Positions 25,916 to 35,458 of a stretch of 55,210 nucleotides of DNA are shown here, one piece after another. Source of the stretch: an uncultured Clostridia bacterium (GTDB lineage: Bacteria > Bacillota > Clostridia > TANB77 > CAG-508). Location of the stretch: the NCBI GenBank assembly GCA_944392385.1, contig CALXWL010000004.1:1-55210 (forward strand), read 5' to 3'. Under the pieces are notes generated by a model. That model was not told the origin of the DNA. It made no database searches and was given only the letters and a program-made list of their open reading frames with translations. Numbering within the stretch: the first letter of the stretch is position 1; the number at the start of each line of letters is the position of its first letter. Made by a program: the position numbers and the translations under genes.

Positions 25916-26986
25916 ATGCAGAAAAAAGAGTTTGAAGAATTACAAAAGTGTATTAGTATTTTTAATGTTGCTCATCAATTAAACCTTGAAGTAATTGAAC
26001 GAAAAGGAAATGAATTCTTTGCTATCTGTCCCTTTTGTGGTTATCGTAGCAAAACAATAAAAGCAAATATGAAATTAAACTATATAAAAAATTCATACCA
26101 CTGCTTTGATTGTGGTAAGTCAGGTTATGCAATAGGCCTATATGCAACTTTGCGAAATTTAGATAACAAATCAGCCTTTAAAGAGTTGCTAGAAAAAGAA
26201 GCTTTTTCCTGTGATAAATCTGAATTTGTTTTTGATACAAATAATAAAATTGCTGACCTTAATTATAGGGATACTGTTTATAGAAGTTTATTAAATACAA
26301 TTAATCTAAAAAATGATCATAAGAAAAAATTAGAAGATTTAGGACTTACAAAATCATATATTGAAGATTATAATTTTAAATCTATTCCGACAAAAAAATT
26401 TGCATCACGTATTATTTCCTATAACTTATCTAAAAATTTTGATTTGGCTGGAATACCTGGTTTTTTTCAAAATGAAGAATTTAAGTGGGATTTTACACCT
26501 CTAAATGGTATATTTATCCCTGTATACAGCTCTACTAATAAAATTAAGGGACTTTCAATTTTATTAGATAAAACATATAATGGCACAAATAATATATGGT
26601 TTTCAAGTAATAATAAAATTAATGGAACTCCTGCAGAAAATTGGTTAATGTCTTTTAATATTAAAGAAGATACACATACAATTATTCTTACAGATGACTT
26701 TATAACTGCTCATAATCTTAATTTAGGTTTAAAAGTTCCTATTCTTGCATTTTCGAGCATTCAAAATTCTAAAAATTTAATAAAGCAATTAAAAAATACT
26801 AATATTAAAAAAATTATTTTTACTGTTAGATTAAGTGATGAAACACAAAAAATAGATTATCTAATTGAAAAATTACTTTCTGGACTACTTGATGTTGGTT
26901 ATGATATAGAAATAAAAACATATTTTGATATTGAAAGTATGTACGATAGTAGTGTTTTAGAAATGTTTAATAATAATGTTTCTTAA
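25916..26986 (+). CDS. CHC2 zinc-finger primase-like protein
   Basis: 356 aa. The N-terminal CHC2 zinc-binding domain (residues ~30-75: ICPFCGYRSKTIKANMKLN, SYHCFDCGKSGYAIGLYATLRN) is the DnaG-type DNA-binding finger. The rest shows a divergent TOPRIM-like core (GIFIPVYSS...IKGLSILLDKTYNG, then TIILTDDFITAHNLN). Probably primes complementary-strand synthesis after transfer. Last gene of the operon, closed by a strong terminator. Confidence 0.78.
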   Translation: MQKKEFEELQKCISIFNVAHQLNLEVIERKGNEFFAICPFCGYRSKTIKANMKLNYIKNSYHCFDCGKSGYAIGLYATLRNLDNKSAFKELLEKEAFSCDKSEFVFDTNNKIADLNYRDTVYRSLLNTINLKNDHKKKLEDLGLTKSYIEDYNFKSIPTKKFASRIISYNLSKNFDLAGIPGFFQNEEFKWDFTPLNGIFIPVYSSTNKIKGLSILLDKTYNGTNNIWFSSNNKINGTPAENWLMSFNIKEDTHTIILTDDFITAHNLNLGLKVPILAFSSIQNSKNLIKQLKNTNIKKIIFTVRLSDETQKIDYLIEKLLSGLLDVGYDIEIKTYFDIESMYDSSVLEMFNNNVS

Positions 26987-27003
26987 TTATTTTGTGTAAA
27001 AAA

Positions 27004-27037
27004 AAAATCCCCTATTCAGTTTTGAATAGGGGATTTT
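27004..27037. terminator. Bidirectional terminator at the end of the processing operon
   Basis: A perfect 15-bp stem (27004-27018 with 27023-27037) with a 4-base loop, A-run before and T-run after. It ends the rightward operon and can also stop leftward transcripts from the cargo genes. Confidence 0.9.
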
Positions 27038-27146
27038 AGTTGTTTAAATATCGTGGCAAATCTTATTTATACTCTTTTCACATTTTTTCTCTCTTATGCA
27101 ATAATTTATATAAACTCTTCTATTAATTTATTCTATATTGTGTATC

Positions 27147-27959
27147 TTATTCGCTTACTTCAACATCATATATTTTAGACTTTACAATTTGTTTGTTTTC
27201 TGGTACTACTGAGTTTTTCTCAGCTTCTACATAAGTTGTAATAATATCAACATCTCTATCACTATTGTCTCTAACAGCTGAAGTGCTAATTTTTGTTTCA
27301 TTAATTGATTTAATTTCTGTATCATTTAATGTTCCTAGGCTTACTACTGAAGTACCATTACTTATCCCTAGGCGTCCATCAGATGCAGTATACGGTAATA
27401 GGATATAATATTCTCCTACATTAAGAAACTCTAGCCCCTCCATAAAGACGCAGCTTTCACCATCTTCGCTAATTCCCCCATGTAAAACCACTTCAATATT
27501 TTTACTTTTATCTAATTCTCCTTTTATATTTCGAATAACTTCAACATCATAAACAGTATAAGGATCATACACAGTTATCTCACCATCCTCACGCATCACA
27601 TTAGATGGATTTCTGTATTCTGTTCTTAAAATACCATTTATCTTCGCTACAAAAGAATAATCTGCTACACCAGTAGCTTTTGCAGGAGATGAAGTATCAT
27701 ACGCATATGAAGCACTAATATAATTGATTGGTAAATCTTTATAATCTTCTTTGTTATAAATCACACTATACTCCTTATTATTCGTAGCAAATGTAGACTT
27801 CTTGTTAAAATTTTCATTATCTGTCGTATTGTTCTTATACTCTTCTCCTATAAAAATTATTGCAGTTTCTTTTTCCTTACTGCTATTAATCATTATAACT
27901 GAAACAGTTAATATTACACTTATAATTACAACTAATAAAAATATAATCTTTCTTTTCAT
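27147..27959 (-). CDS. Membrane-anchored extracellular protein (cargo)
   Basis: 270 aa with an N-terminal transmembrane/signal anchor (IIFLLVVIISVILTVSVIMI). The extracellular domain has KATGVADYSFVAKINGILRTEY, DVEVIRNIKGELDKSKNIEVVLHGG and GEYYILLPYTASDGRLGISNG. This pattern recurs in uncharacterised Firmicute surface proteins. It follows the metalloprotease gene by 14 bases with a GGAGG site, so the two are one cargo operon. Confidence 0.6.
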   Translation of the reverse strand: MKRKIIFLLVVIISVILTVSVIMINSSKEKETAIIFIGEEYKNNTTDNENFNKKSTFATNNKEYSVIYNKEDYKDLPINYISASYAYDTSSPAKATGVADYSFVAKINGILRTEYRNPSNVMREDGEITVYDPYTVYDVEVIRNIKGELDKSKNIEVVLHGGISEDGESCVFMEGLEFLNVGEYYILLPYTASDGRLGISNGTSVVSLGTLNDTEIKSINETKISTSAVRDNSDRDVDIITTYVEAEKNSVVPENKQIVKSKIYDVEVSE

Positions 27960-27973
27960 ACCTAACCTCCTTA

Positions 27974-28957
27974 CTAATATCTAACATATGCGTTTTGTAA
28001 GTTCCATATATCATTTGGAGACAAGAAAATATTCGAACAACTGTAAGGATACATAACGCTAGCAAAATCTCTTATATGATGAAGTTTTAATGCATGACCA
28101 AGTTCATGTATACAAGTTTTTAATCTACTGTCCGCATCATAATTATCCAAATAATAAGTATTAAATTTAATTGTACCAGTAGAAGAGGTCGTCCCCACTA
28201 CATTACTATTTTCCTCATAAATATCAGATATTGTTATTCTACTAATGTTAGAAAAAGATGATACTATAAGTCCTGAATAAACATTATTCCATTTGCTAAT
28301 TGCAGTATTAAGTTCATTTAAATATTTTGTTGTTGATACATAATATAAGTGTTTATCTGGGGCTACTAAGTCCCATGTCAATAATGCAGTTGTTCTCTCA
28401 AAACTCCATTGTTGGTTAGCAGCTCCAGTATAATTTGAAACAAAAACATTTCCAGCGGATGTTGAACTTGTTCCAGAGCCACCACCATTACTTGTACCAT
28501 ATGCGGTTAAAGCCAAATTGGTATTATATGCTAGTCTTATACTATAATATCCATTACCTTCATGCACAATTCTCCAAATCTGTGCATCGTCATCCCCATC
28601 GTCCCATATATCTACATTTGCATTGTTTTGTAAAGGGCGATATACATCAAGGACTCGTGAATAACCTTCTTCACTACAAAAGGCATATAATTTATATGTC
28701 CTATCTCCGCCTAAATATTCTAGTGAAAATTTTTGTTCATAGCTTTCATCAAAAGTGTATTGATTTACATTTGTTCCATTTGCATCAGTACCATAATTTA
28801 CATTTAAACATTTTCCACTATTTCTATTTCTTATGTTATACATATATTGATGTGTTAACCCATATGTTTCAGCAGCATTAACTGTGTTCTTACATTGTAT
28901 TACAATAAATAAAGCAAAGCATAATACAATAACTCTAAAAAATATTCTTTTATTCAT
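27974..28957 (-). CDS. Secreted ricin-lectin metalloprotease
   Basis: 327 aa. A signal peptide (FFRVIVLCFALFIVIQCKNTVNA) is followed by a ricin-type beta-trefoil lectin domain (residues ~40-190; repeats with NVNQYTFDES...QKF, QIWRIV, NQQWSFE). A C-terminal zincin domain follows, with HELGHALKLHH, the extended HExxHxxxxxH metal site, and a Met-turn (ASVMYPYS) as in matrixins and snapalysin. A sugar-binding, secreted protease is attractive as colonisation or host-interaction cargo. It is upstream of the anchored protein. Confidence 0.8.
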   Translation of the reverse strand: MNKRIFFRVIVLCFALFIVIQCKNTVNAAETYGLTHQYMYNIRNRNSGKCLNVNYGTDANGTNVNQYTFDESYEQKFSLEYLGGDRTYKLYAFCSEEGYSRVLDVYRPLQNNANVDIWDDGDDDAQIWRIVHEGNGYYSIRLAYNTNLALTAYGTSNGGGSGTSSTSAGNVFVSNYTGAANQQWSFERTTALLTWDLVAPDKHLYYVSTTKYLNELNTAISKWNNVYSGLIVSSFSNISRITISDIYEENSNVVGTTSSTGTIKFNTYYLDNYDADSRLKTCIHELGHALKLHHIRDFASVMYPYSCSNIFLSPNDIWNLQNAYVRY

Positions 28958-29087
28958 TTTTCTACCTCCTAAAATTTTTATTTTTACAAAAAAACCCTTC
29001 CCTCCTTTCCTATTTATTTTCTAAGGTAGTTTGATTATATCATTTTATTTTCTTTTTCGAAATAAAGTTTCAAAAAGTTACAAATAA

Positions 29088-29807
29088 CTAATATATTATT
29101 TTAGTTATTATTGTATTTATTATCATTTTAGTATTAGGTTTGCTTTCATCTTGAAGGAAAAAATATTCTTTTAATTTCTTATTTTCACACATATAATACA
29201 TGGTTTCGTTTGCCCTTATTATGTTTTGTTTTATGTTGTTAGCATTAACCTTATTCATTTTTGCAATTATAGGATATACCTCCTTTTTTATTTCTCCATT
29301 TTTTTCTTTTATAATGTAATAAATTGCATCATTCATATATTTCGTTCCAATGTGAGCTATGTTAAAACCTAAATATTGTAATTCATAAAGTATTTTCTTT
29401 TTTAAATTATTCTCTTTTTTTGTTTCTCTTTTCAATTCTATTAACTCATTTATTTTCAAAGCAATACTATCATATTGAGATTTCATAATAATACTATAAA
29501 TAATTGAATTATCTTTAGACAACTTCATTGCTAATTCTGGTTCTGCTGATATTACAAGACAAGAATTTTCATATTTTTCTTTTCTTTCCTCATTTAACAT
29601 CCTAAGTACATCATTACCATTTAATTTAGGCATTTTTAAATCAAGTAAGAAAATATCAATATCATTTGATTCATTTAAAATCTTTAATGTTTCTTCTCCA
29701 TCTATTGATATATTTACTACTCTAACATCTTCATTTTTACTGTTTATTTGTTCTATTAAATGTTTTGCATAATAAATATTATCATCAGCAATTAAACAAT
29801 TTAACAT
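29088..29807 (-). CDS. Second Spo0A-like response regulator
   Basis: 239 aa. The receiver domain has the acidic pair (IADDN), the phospho-acceptor in FLLDLKMPKLNG and a lysine near IIMKSQYDS. The C-terminal domain (LYELQYLGFNIAHIGTKYMNDAIYYI, KKEVYPIIAKMNKVNANNIKQNIIRAN) follows the Spo0A DNA-binding layout but is very diverged. It lies just upstream of the secreted-protease operon and may control it. It is the second Spo0A-type regulator on an element sitting in sigK. Confidence 0.65.
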   Translation of the reverse strand: MLNCLIADDNIYYAKHLIEQINSKNEDVRVVNISIDGEETLKILNESNDIDIFLLDLKMPKLNGNDVLRMLNEERKEKYENSCLVISAEPELAMKLSKDNSIIYSIIMKSQYDSIALKINELIELKRETKKENNLKKKILYELQYLGFNIAHIGTKYMNDAIYYIIKEKNGEIKKEVYPIIAKMNKVNANNIKQNIIRANETMYYMCENKKLKEYFFLQDESKPNTKMIINTIITKIIY

Positions 29808-29924
29808 ATTTTTCTCCTATATTTTTTATATATTTCGAAAATTAGCTTCTGCAAATATTTTGTCTATATTCCCTAATATAGGATATCACATAATAAATTA
29901 AAATTCAATATTTATTGTGTTTTT

Positions 29925-30398
29925 TTAAATTATTTTTATATCTGGATATATGCAATATAAATATGGCTTATTACACTCAATTTTATCAAACATATTAGTA
30001 TCTTCAAACAATATAATTAGTTTATCTGCTTTCCAGTTAGGAGTATTTTTTAAAAGCTTTATTATTCCTTCCTCATCATTTTTTTCAGAAACTATTATGT
30101 CATACATTTCATCTTTTTTTGTTAAGAATGAAATAAACACTGGTTCTATATTTTTATAAAATGTTTTATATCTTCCCTTATACTCACATAATACATCAAA
30201 TGCAGCTATTATTTTTTTATCAATTCTTCTATTTCTTATTACTATTACATCATCTTTTCTATTTATAAAATTATTTCTTAAAATATTTTTTAATGTAGTT
30301 TTATCTATTTCGAATAATGTTTCTAAATGCTTGATCTTTGCACATCCAAATTCTTCTATAAAATTTATAATCTTTGTTTCCTTATCTTTAATATCCAT
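29925..30398 (-). CDS. Winged-helix ICE protein (DUF5697-like)
   Basis: 157 aa from ATG 30398 (GGAGG seven bases upstream). An N-terminal winged helix (KIINFIEEFGCAKIKHLETLFEIDKTTLKNIL) is followed by an alpha/beta domain ending YCIYPDIKII. This matches the outline of DUF5697-type proteins of Lachnospiraceae ICEs, which resemble the N-half of Replic_Relax proteins. It overlaps the end of the S1-domain gene. Confidence 0.5.
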   Translation of the reverse strand: MDIKDKETKIINFIEEFGCAKIKHLETLFEIDKTTLKNILRNNFINRKDDVIVIRNRRIDKKIIAAFDVLCEYKGRYKTFYKNIEPVFISFLTKKDEMYDIIVSEKNDEEGIIKLLKNTPNWKADKLIILFEDTNMFDKIECNKPYLYCIYPDIKII

Positions 30399-31188
30399 TA
30401 CTACTACCTCCAAAAACTCTTTTTAATACACCATATACTAATTTCTTATCTGTATTTATTTCTGTTATTTTTATTAATACTTTATCGTATAAATGTGGAA
30501 CATTATTAAAATTTGCAGATACTCTTGTTAAGCAGGTAACCTCAGAATTATCAAGTTGTACTATTATTCCACTTCTCTTTTGGGGATACCCTACAACAAC
30601 ACCTATATACTCTCCATATTCTGTTATATATTTTCTTATATTCTTATATGGGTTTTCTGTCATATCTTTTGCAGATAATTCTATTTGTTTATCTATTTTT
30701 TTTATCCTCACAATTAGATAATCTCCCACACGATATTTATCTTTACAATTCACTATAAATGTATGTTTTAGATTATTAGCAAATATTTGAATTTCCCTAC
30801 CATAAAAATCAACTACAACATATTTTCTTGCAACTGTTACTATTCTTACTCTTACTACATCATTTACTTTTAGTTTTGGTATTTCTATCTCTTGCCTTAT
30901 TTCCATTGCTAACTTTCTACTTGCTATTGCAATATTAGACTGCTCATCATATTCAAGTACAATAAAGTCAACCTCTGCCCCTATCATCCCTCGTATAATT
31001 CTTTTATTTTGTACCCTTACATTTAATAAAGATATTGGTATTAAGACTTTTGTTTCTTCGTACCAGATAATTGCACAAGTAATAACTTCCTTTTTAGCTT
31101 TATAGTACTCATCTTCTATTCCTATAATTTTTCCTGTTAATATTCTTTTTTCTTCTTTACTTCTTAATATTTCACTTCGACCTTCCAT
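30388..31188 (-). CDS. S1-domain RNA-binding protein on the ICE
   Basis: 266 aa from ATG 31188 (GGAGG six bases upstream). Three S1/OB-like segments: GKIIGIEDEYY...; KVNDVVRVRIVTVARKYVVVDFYGREIQIFANN...YRVGDYLIVRIKKID; and YIGVVVGYPQKRSGIIVQL...YDKVLIKITEIN. It resembles a shortened ribosomal protein S1; such proteins recur on Firmicute ICEs. It may tune translation of element mRNAs, which is intriguing given the S6 paralogue and the recoding seen here. Confidence 0.75.
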   Translation of the reverse strand: MEGRSEILRSKEEKRILTGKIIGIEDEYYKAKKEVITCAIIWYEETKVLIPISLLNVRVQNKRIIRGMIGAEVDFIVLEYDEQSNIAIASRKLAMEIRQEIEIPKLKVNDVVRVRIVTVARKYVVVDFYGREIQIFANNLKHTFIVNCKDKYRVGDYLIVRIKKIDKQIELSAKDMTENPYKNIRKYITEYGEYIGVVVGYPQKRSGIIVQLDNSEVTCLTRVSANFNNVPHLYDKVLIKITEINTDKKLVYGVLKRVFGGSSNGY

Positions 31189-31257
31189 ATTTTCCTCCAT
31201 AAAAATAACACCTACAAATAAATGTAAGTGTTATTATAATAAAAATATCCTATTGTT

Positions 31258-32079
31258 TTAACGATATACTGGTTCGCCAATCAATTCAATATTACTTGCT
31301 TCTATTTTCGCTCGATTACTTGTTCTTATGATACCATCATAAGTTATTTTTATATATGTTCCAGGTTCATATACAGGATATTTATCTTTCTCCAAAATTA
31401 CTACAATCAGTTCAGATTGATCAAATTCTTCTGTATTATGAGCTGATGCTACCATCATATAGTTATTATATTTTATATCATTATTTGACTTATAAACATA
31501 TGCATAAAAACTATAACTCTTTTCAAATTTCTTATCATATGAACATAATATAATATCTTCTAGTGGTGGGGTAGCTTTAATACGGTTATTTGCTGTTAGT
31601 TTTATATCTATGTATTCATCTCTCTTTTCTTTCACAATTTCATATAATTCTGCTGAATATGTATTTTTTATTAGTTTATCTTCTTCTGCTGCAAATCTAT
31701 CTTCTCTATTATCTACAATTAATTCAAATGTTTCTGTTTCTTTTATATAATTTAATGTTGTATATGTTTTATCACCTTCATCAGTATATTTAATTATTGT
31801 TAAAGTATCAGACGTCCTCTTTTCATTCTCCATATCCATCTTTCCAATGAATTTATTTAATTTTTCTAAATTTTCTACTCCAGAAATACTTATTTCAACA
31901 TCATTATTATTTGTTTGTTCAATATTTTCTGATTTAGGTGGATTATATTTATAGCCCCATGTACTAAAAAATACTGGCTCATTATTTTTTATTCTGTTCA
32001 TATCGATTAAATATAACATTCCTAGAATAATTAGGATAACTACTATAACACATATAAGTATTTTTAATGTTTTTTTCAT
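31258..32079 (-). CDS. Anchored extracellular protein, DUF4362-like
   Basis: 273 aa from ATG 32079. An N-terminal membrane anchor (ILICVIVVILIILGMLYLI) is followed by NNEPVFFSTWGYKY and a DUF4362-like domain (LEKLNKFIGKMDMENEKRTSDTLTIIKYTDEGDKTYTTLNY, NREDRF). It ends with an SH3/OB-like part (PGTYIKITYDGIIRTSN). Related in outline to the next gene; a tandem pair of surface proteins. Function unknown. Confidence 0.55.
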   Translation of the reverse strand: MKKTLKILICVIVVILIILGMLYLIDMNRIKNNEPVFFSTWGYKYNPPKSENIEQTNNNDVEISISGVENLEKLNKFIGKMDMENEKRTSDTLTIIKYTDEGDKTYTTLNYIKETETFELIVDNREDRFAAEEDKLIKNTYSAELYEIVKEKRDEYIDIKLTANNRIKATPPLEDIILCSYDKKFEKSYSFYAYVYKSNNDIKYNNYMMVASAHNTEEFDQSELIVVILEKDKYPVYEPGTYIKITYDGIIRTSNRAKIEASNIELIGEPVYR

Positions 32080-32145
32080 AAAATCACCAACACCTTTCAT
32101 TTATAATACCATTCTTATTATTAAAAAGTTTCATTCTTATAATAA

Positions 32146-32883
32146 TTAATTTATTACTGTCAAAACAAATACATTTTCACTTGTAAATGTTTCTTCATTT
32201 AGTTCTCCGTTATATATAATCCAATATAAACGATCTTTGTATTCATATTCTGAAATATTTTCAAATTCTCTTAATTTAATTGTCCTCTCAGATTCACTTG
32301 AGAACTTATCCCTTGTATTATCTGTTACTAATAATAGTTGTTTTGTTTCACTATTATATAAAATATCATTTAAAACCAAATCGCCTTCAGTTGTATTTTC
32401 GCCTACCCTTATAAATGCACTTTCCTTGTTTCTAAATTTTGACATGAATTCGCTATACAAATAATCATTATGTACCATCGCACCTACGACAAAACAATTA
32501 TCTTTTTGAGCATCAAAACTACTATATAATTCAGATAAATTTCTTATATCTTTATCTTTGGTTAAAGAAGTATTATAAAAATCATCTAATGTTTTTATTT
32601 CTTTGTTGTTCTCAGACAATTCATATTTCATAAACCAATTACCCTTTTTTACACCTATATTACTTTTATATGGCTCATTAGGTGAAACTCCAACATATCT
32701 TATTACCTTATAGCCTAATCCCCAGTAAGTAACTTTATTCCCCTGATGATTAATTGTTTTTATACAAAACTTAGGTTCCTGATTTGTTTTTACTCTAGCA
32801 CTGTCAATATAATTTGTTATAACCCCTATAATAAAAATAGCTATAATCACAAATATAATTATTAAAATACTCTTTTTTTTCAT
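32146..32883 (-). CDS. Anchored extracellular protein, related to its neighbour
   Basis: 245 aa. An N-terminal anchor (SILIIIFVIIAIFIIGVITNYI) is followed by NQEPKFCIKTINHQGNKVTYWGLGYKVIRYVG, a conserved opening of many Firmicute anchored proteins. The C-terminal domain (ENTTEGDLVLNDILYNSETKQLLLVTDNTRDKF) is DUF4362-like. Weak ribosome binding site. Confidence 0.55.
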   Translation of the reverse strand: MKKKSILIIIFVIIAIFIIGVITNYIDSARVKTNQEPKFCIKTINHQGNKVTYWGLGYKVIRYVGVSPNEPYKSNIGVKKGNWFMKYELSENNKEIKTLDDFYNTSLTKDKDIRNLSELYSSFDAQKDNCFVVGAMVHNDYLYSEFMSKFRNKESAFIRVGENTTEGDLVLNDILYNSETKQLLLVTDNTRDKFSSESERTIKLREFENISEYEYKDRLYWIIYNGELNEETFTSENVFVLTVIN

Positions 32884-32957
32884 AAAACCATCAAAACCCT
32901 TTCATTTATAATACATTTTTTTATCATTTCATATAGTTAGTTTTTTTTAAAAATAAT

Positions 32958-33863
32958 TTAATTAGATTTAATAATATTTTCCACATATTCTACAAGCTCT
33001 ATTGGTAATGTTTTATATACAATTTCATAATCTCTATTTTCATTTATGAAAATATCCTCTCCATCTCCTTTAATTATAGCACCATAATTTCCATAATCTC
33101 CACCAAAAACACCAATTATATAACCATTATTTAAATCTAACCAATTAGTACACATACCATCATAATGGCCATCAACCGAGCCAAAGTTTTGTGTTTTTAT
33201 ATAGTTTAAAATATTAGTGATATCTTCTTCATTAGTTATCTCTAATTTATCATATTCATAAATTCCTAAAAATGGATCATAGTAATAGAGTGTCATATTA
33301 TCTGTGTTCAAATCTATATTATATTGTAAAAATGTTTCTGGATTTTTTGCAAAATTTCTTACGTCTTGATTATATCTTTTATTTATATCATCTCTAGTGT
33401 GGTCATATGTTGAAACAACAAATTTATTATCACGAACTGGAAGATGGTGTTCTTTTGCAAAATCTATGTTAGAAATATTAAAGATATAAGAAACTTCTTC
33501 TAAATTTTCTATTAGTGAGAACAATATAACTGAATTTTTTTCTGTTAAAGATAACTTATGATAATTCCTATAGTATTCCAATATTTTTTCTTCATTTGTA
33601 CAATCACAATGAATAATTAAAGTTTCTTTTCCATCGTCAACCTTTTTTTCTACATTAACAATGTTGTCTGCAAAGTTTAAATTTTCTAAAATTATGTTTA
33701 AGTTATTAGTATCATTTATGCTATTCGTTTTGTGTTTTGTTAAATCACTAAAACTCATTTCTGTTTTTTGTTTTGAGTTTAGTATTTTATTAATAGCTAA
33801 ATACCCTAATGCTATTATTAATATTATAAGAATAATACATATAAATAATTTAAAATACTTCAT
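32958..33863 (-). CDS. Anchored extracellular protein, unknown
   Basis: 301 aa from ATG 33863 (AAGGAGG five bases upstream). N-terminal anchor (LFICIILIILIIALGYLAI); the remainder is polar with FGSVDGHYDGMCTNWLDLNNGYIIGVFGGDYGNYG. No known domain. Third anchored protein in a row, just beyond the insertion sequence. Confidence 0.5.
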   Translation of the reverse strand: MKYFKLFICIILIILIIALGYLAINKILNSKQKTEMSFSDLTKHKTNSINDTNNLNIILENLNFADNIVNVEKKVDDGKETLIIHCDCTNEEKILEYYRNYHKLSLTEKNSVILFSLIENLEEVSYIFNISNIDFAKEHHLPVRDNKFVVSTYDHTRDDINKRYNQDVRNFAKNPETFLQYNIDLNTDNMTLYYYDPFLGIYEYDKLEITNEEDITNILNYIKTQNFGSVDGHYDGMCTNWLDLNNGYIIGVFGGDYGNYGAIIKGDGEDIFINENRDYEIVYKTLPIELVEYVENIIKSN

Positions 33864-33940
33864 ATAAACCTCCTTCAATTATTTTGACAATAATATATCA
33901 TATTTTGAAGAAAAATTAAAGTTTATATTTAAAATACATT

Positions 33941-35453
33941 GCATAAACTTTTTGTGGGAAAGAGCACCAACATATTTTTATTATGCGTATAATATTTCTT
34001 TTAAAAGCTCTCTTGTTTCTGTCTTTAACCCATTTTCTATTATTGGTAATTTCGTTCCTGTTGATATAGCCATATTACTTTTTATATTTCTTTCTATTAT
34101 TTTATCATATTTTCTTAACTTTGTATTGATTTTTTTCTTTTTTATTAATTCTTCATATATTTTTCCACCATTGCTTACAAATGTTCTTAATCTACTCATT
34201 TTATCTATTCCATCATCACTCCATGTTCTTGGTCTTGAACTCATCCTATCTGCATATACATGGCTTATATGTCCTTCTGCACTACAGCCTTTTAAATATT
34301 TTCCATCTGTTTCGTATATTTCTATTCCTTTCCATTGTTTCATTACATACTTGTAACTATCTATTACTTTTTCCTTTCGTTTTTCATCTTCCGTTTTATT
34401 TATTATTTCTTTAAATATATTTTCCACACTTATTGGATCATAGATATTTATGTTATACCATAACTTATCTCTATATTTTGGGAACTCTACTGTTGCTTGA
34501 TTTATATATTTTAGTAAATGGAATCTATCTAATACAAACTCAGACTTTTCTATCCAATTTAATCCTTCTTTTATCCATGCAGCTCCATCTCCACCTATAT
34601 ATACTTTTTCTATATTTTTTACATCATATTTTTTATCTATATATTCTGCAACTTCTAACCATAAATCTTCACTCTTTTTACCTAGGCAGCCTATGTAATG
34701 TATATTTTTTAGCATATTTCGCTTTCCTTTTTTGTAATTTCCTTCATGTATATATATTAATTTTGGCATTCCTATTTTATTTCCTCTTTCTGATACATGA
34801 TCTTCATCTGCTTCTATATACAGTCTTTTTATTTGTTTCTTTTCTTCTTCTGTTTCTACTTTTAATTCTTCTTTTCTTACCTTATGCATTACTGTAGTTG
34901 CTGATATTTCTTCATTTCCCACAACTCTTTTTCCTGTCTTTAAATATGATATATCATGTGCAATTTCTATTATATTACTTTCTACATCTTTCATTATTCT
35001 TTCATTCTTTTCTATTCCCATTTTTTCATCTGCTAAATATACATATTCCTTTGTTTTCTTATTTCTGTAGTATCTCCTGTAATATTCTATATTCCCATAA
35101 TCCGTGAGTACTGTTCTTTTTCTTAAGTCCTTGGTTTCATATTCCTGTTTTCTTCTTTTGTTTTCGAAAAGTGTCGTATCTATTCCTTCTAAAATTCCCA
35201 CAAGTGTTTTTCTTCCTGCCTCATCAAACACTTGCCTTAAATCCTTGCTAAATATGCTTATTTCATTAGCTTTTACACTTCTTTCTAAACTTTTTTCTAA
35301 AAAATCCTTGTTTTCTATGATAATTTGTATTATTCTATTAATCATAGAGAAGCACCTCCTTTGTATGGCTTGTTTTCTAACACAAACATCATACCAAATT
35401 GGTGCTTCTCTTGTCTATTTTTTTATCTTATTTTTCCCACATATTATTTATGC
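33941..35453. mobile_element. ISLre2-family insertion sequence
   Basis: Imperfect 21-bp terminal inverted repeats (33941-33961 GCATAAACTTTTTGTGGGAAA; 35433-35453 in inverse) match at about 17 positions. Subterminal AGCACCAA/TTGGTGCT also inverts. A 13-base direct repeat (TTTAAAATACATT) flanks it at 33928-33940 and 35458-35470, which contains the target duplication. The right copy includes the stop codon of virD4, so the insertion left that protein intact. Confidence 0.8.
33981..35345 (-). CDS. ISLre2-family transposase
   Basis: 454 aa (UPF0236/ISLre2). Conserved pieces: RTVLTDYGNIEYYRRYY, IEADEDHVS, VYIGGDGAAWIKEG, FVLDRFHLLKYINQA and GCSAEGHISHVYADRMSSRPRTWSDDG. Full length with no internal stop and no CGG codon, so probably active. 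Confidence 0.93.
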   Translation of the reverse strand: MINRIIQIIIENKDFLEKSLERSVKANEISIFSKDLRQVFDEAGRKTLVGILEGIDTTLFENKRRKQEYETKDLRKRTVLTDYGNIEYYRRYYRNKKTKEYVYLADEKMGIEKNERIMKDVESNIIEIAHDISYLKTGKRVVGNEEISATTVMHKVRKEELKVETEEEKKQIKRLYIEADEDHVSERGNKIGMPKLIYIHEGNYKKGKRNMLKNIHYIGCLGKKSEDLWLEVAEYIDKKYDVKNIEKVYIGGDGAAWIKEGLNWIEKSEFVLDRFHLLKYINQATVEFPKYRDKLWYNINIYDPISVENIFKEIINKTEDEKRKEKVIDSYKYVMKQWKGIEIYETDGKYLKGCSAEGHISHVYADRMSSRPRTWSDDGIDKMSRLRTFVSNGGKIYEELIKKKKINTKLRKYDKIIERNIKSNMAISTGTKLPIIENGLKTETRELLKEILYA

Positions 35454-35458
35454 TAATT

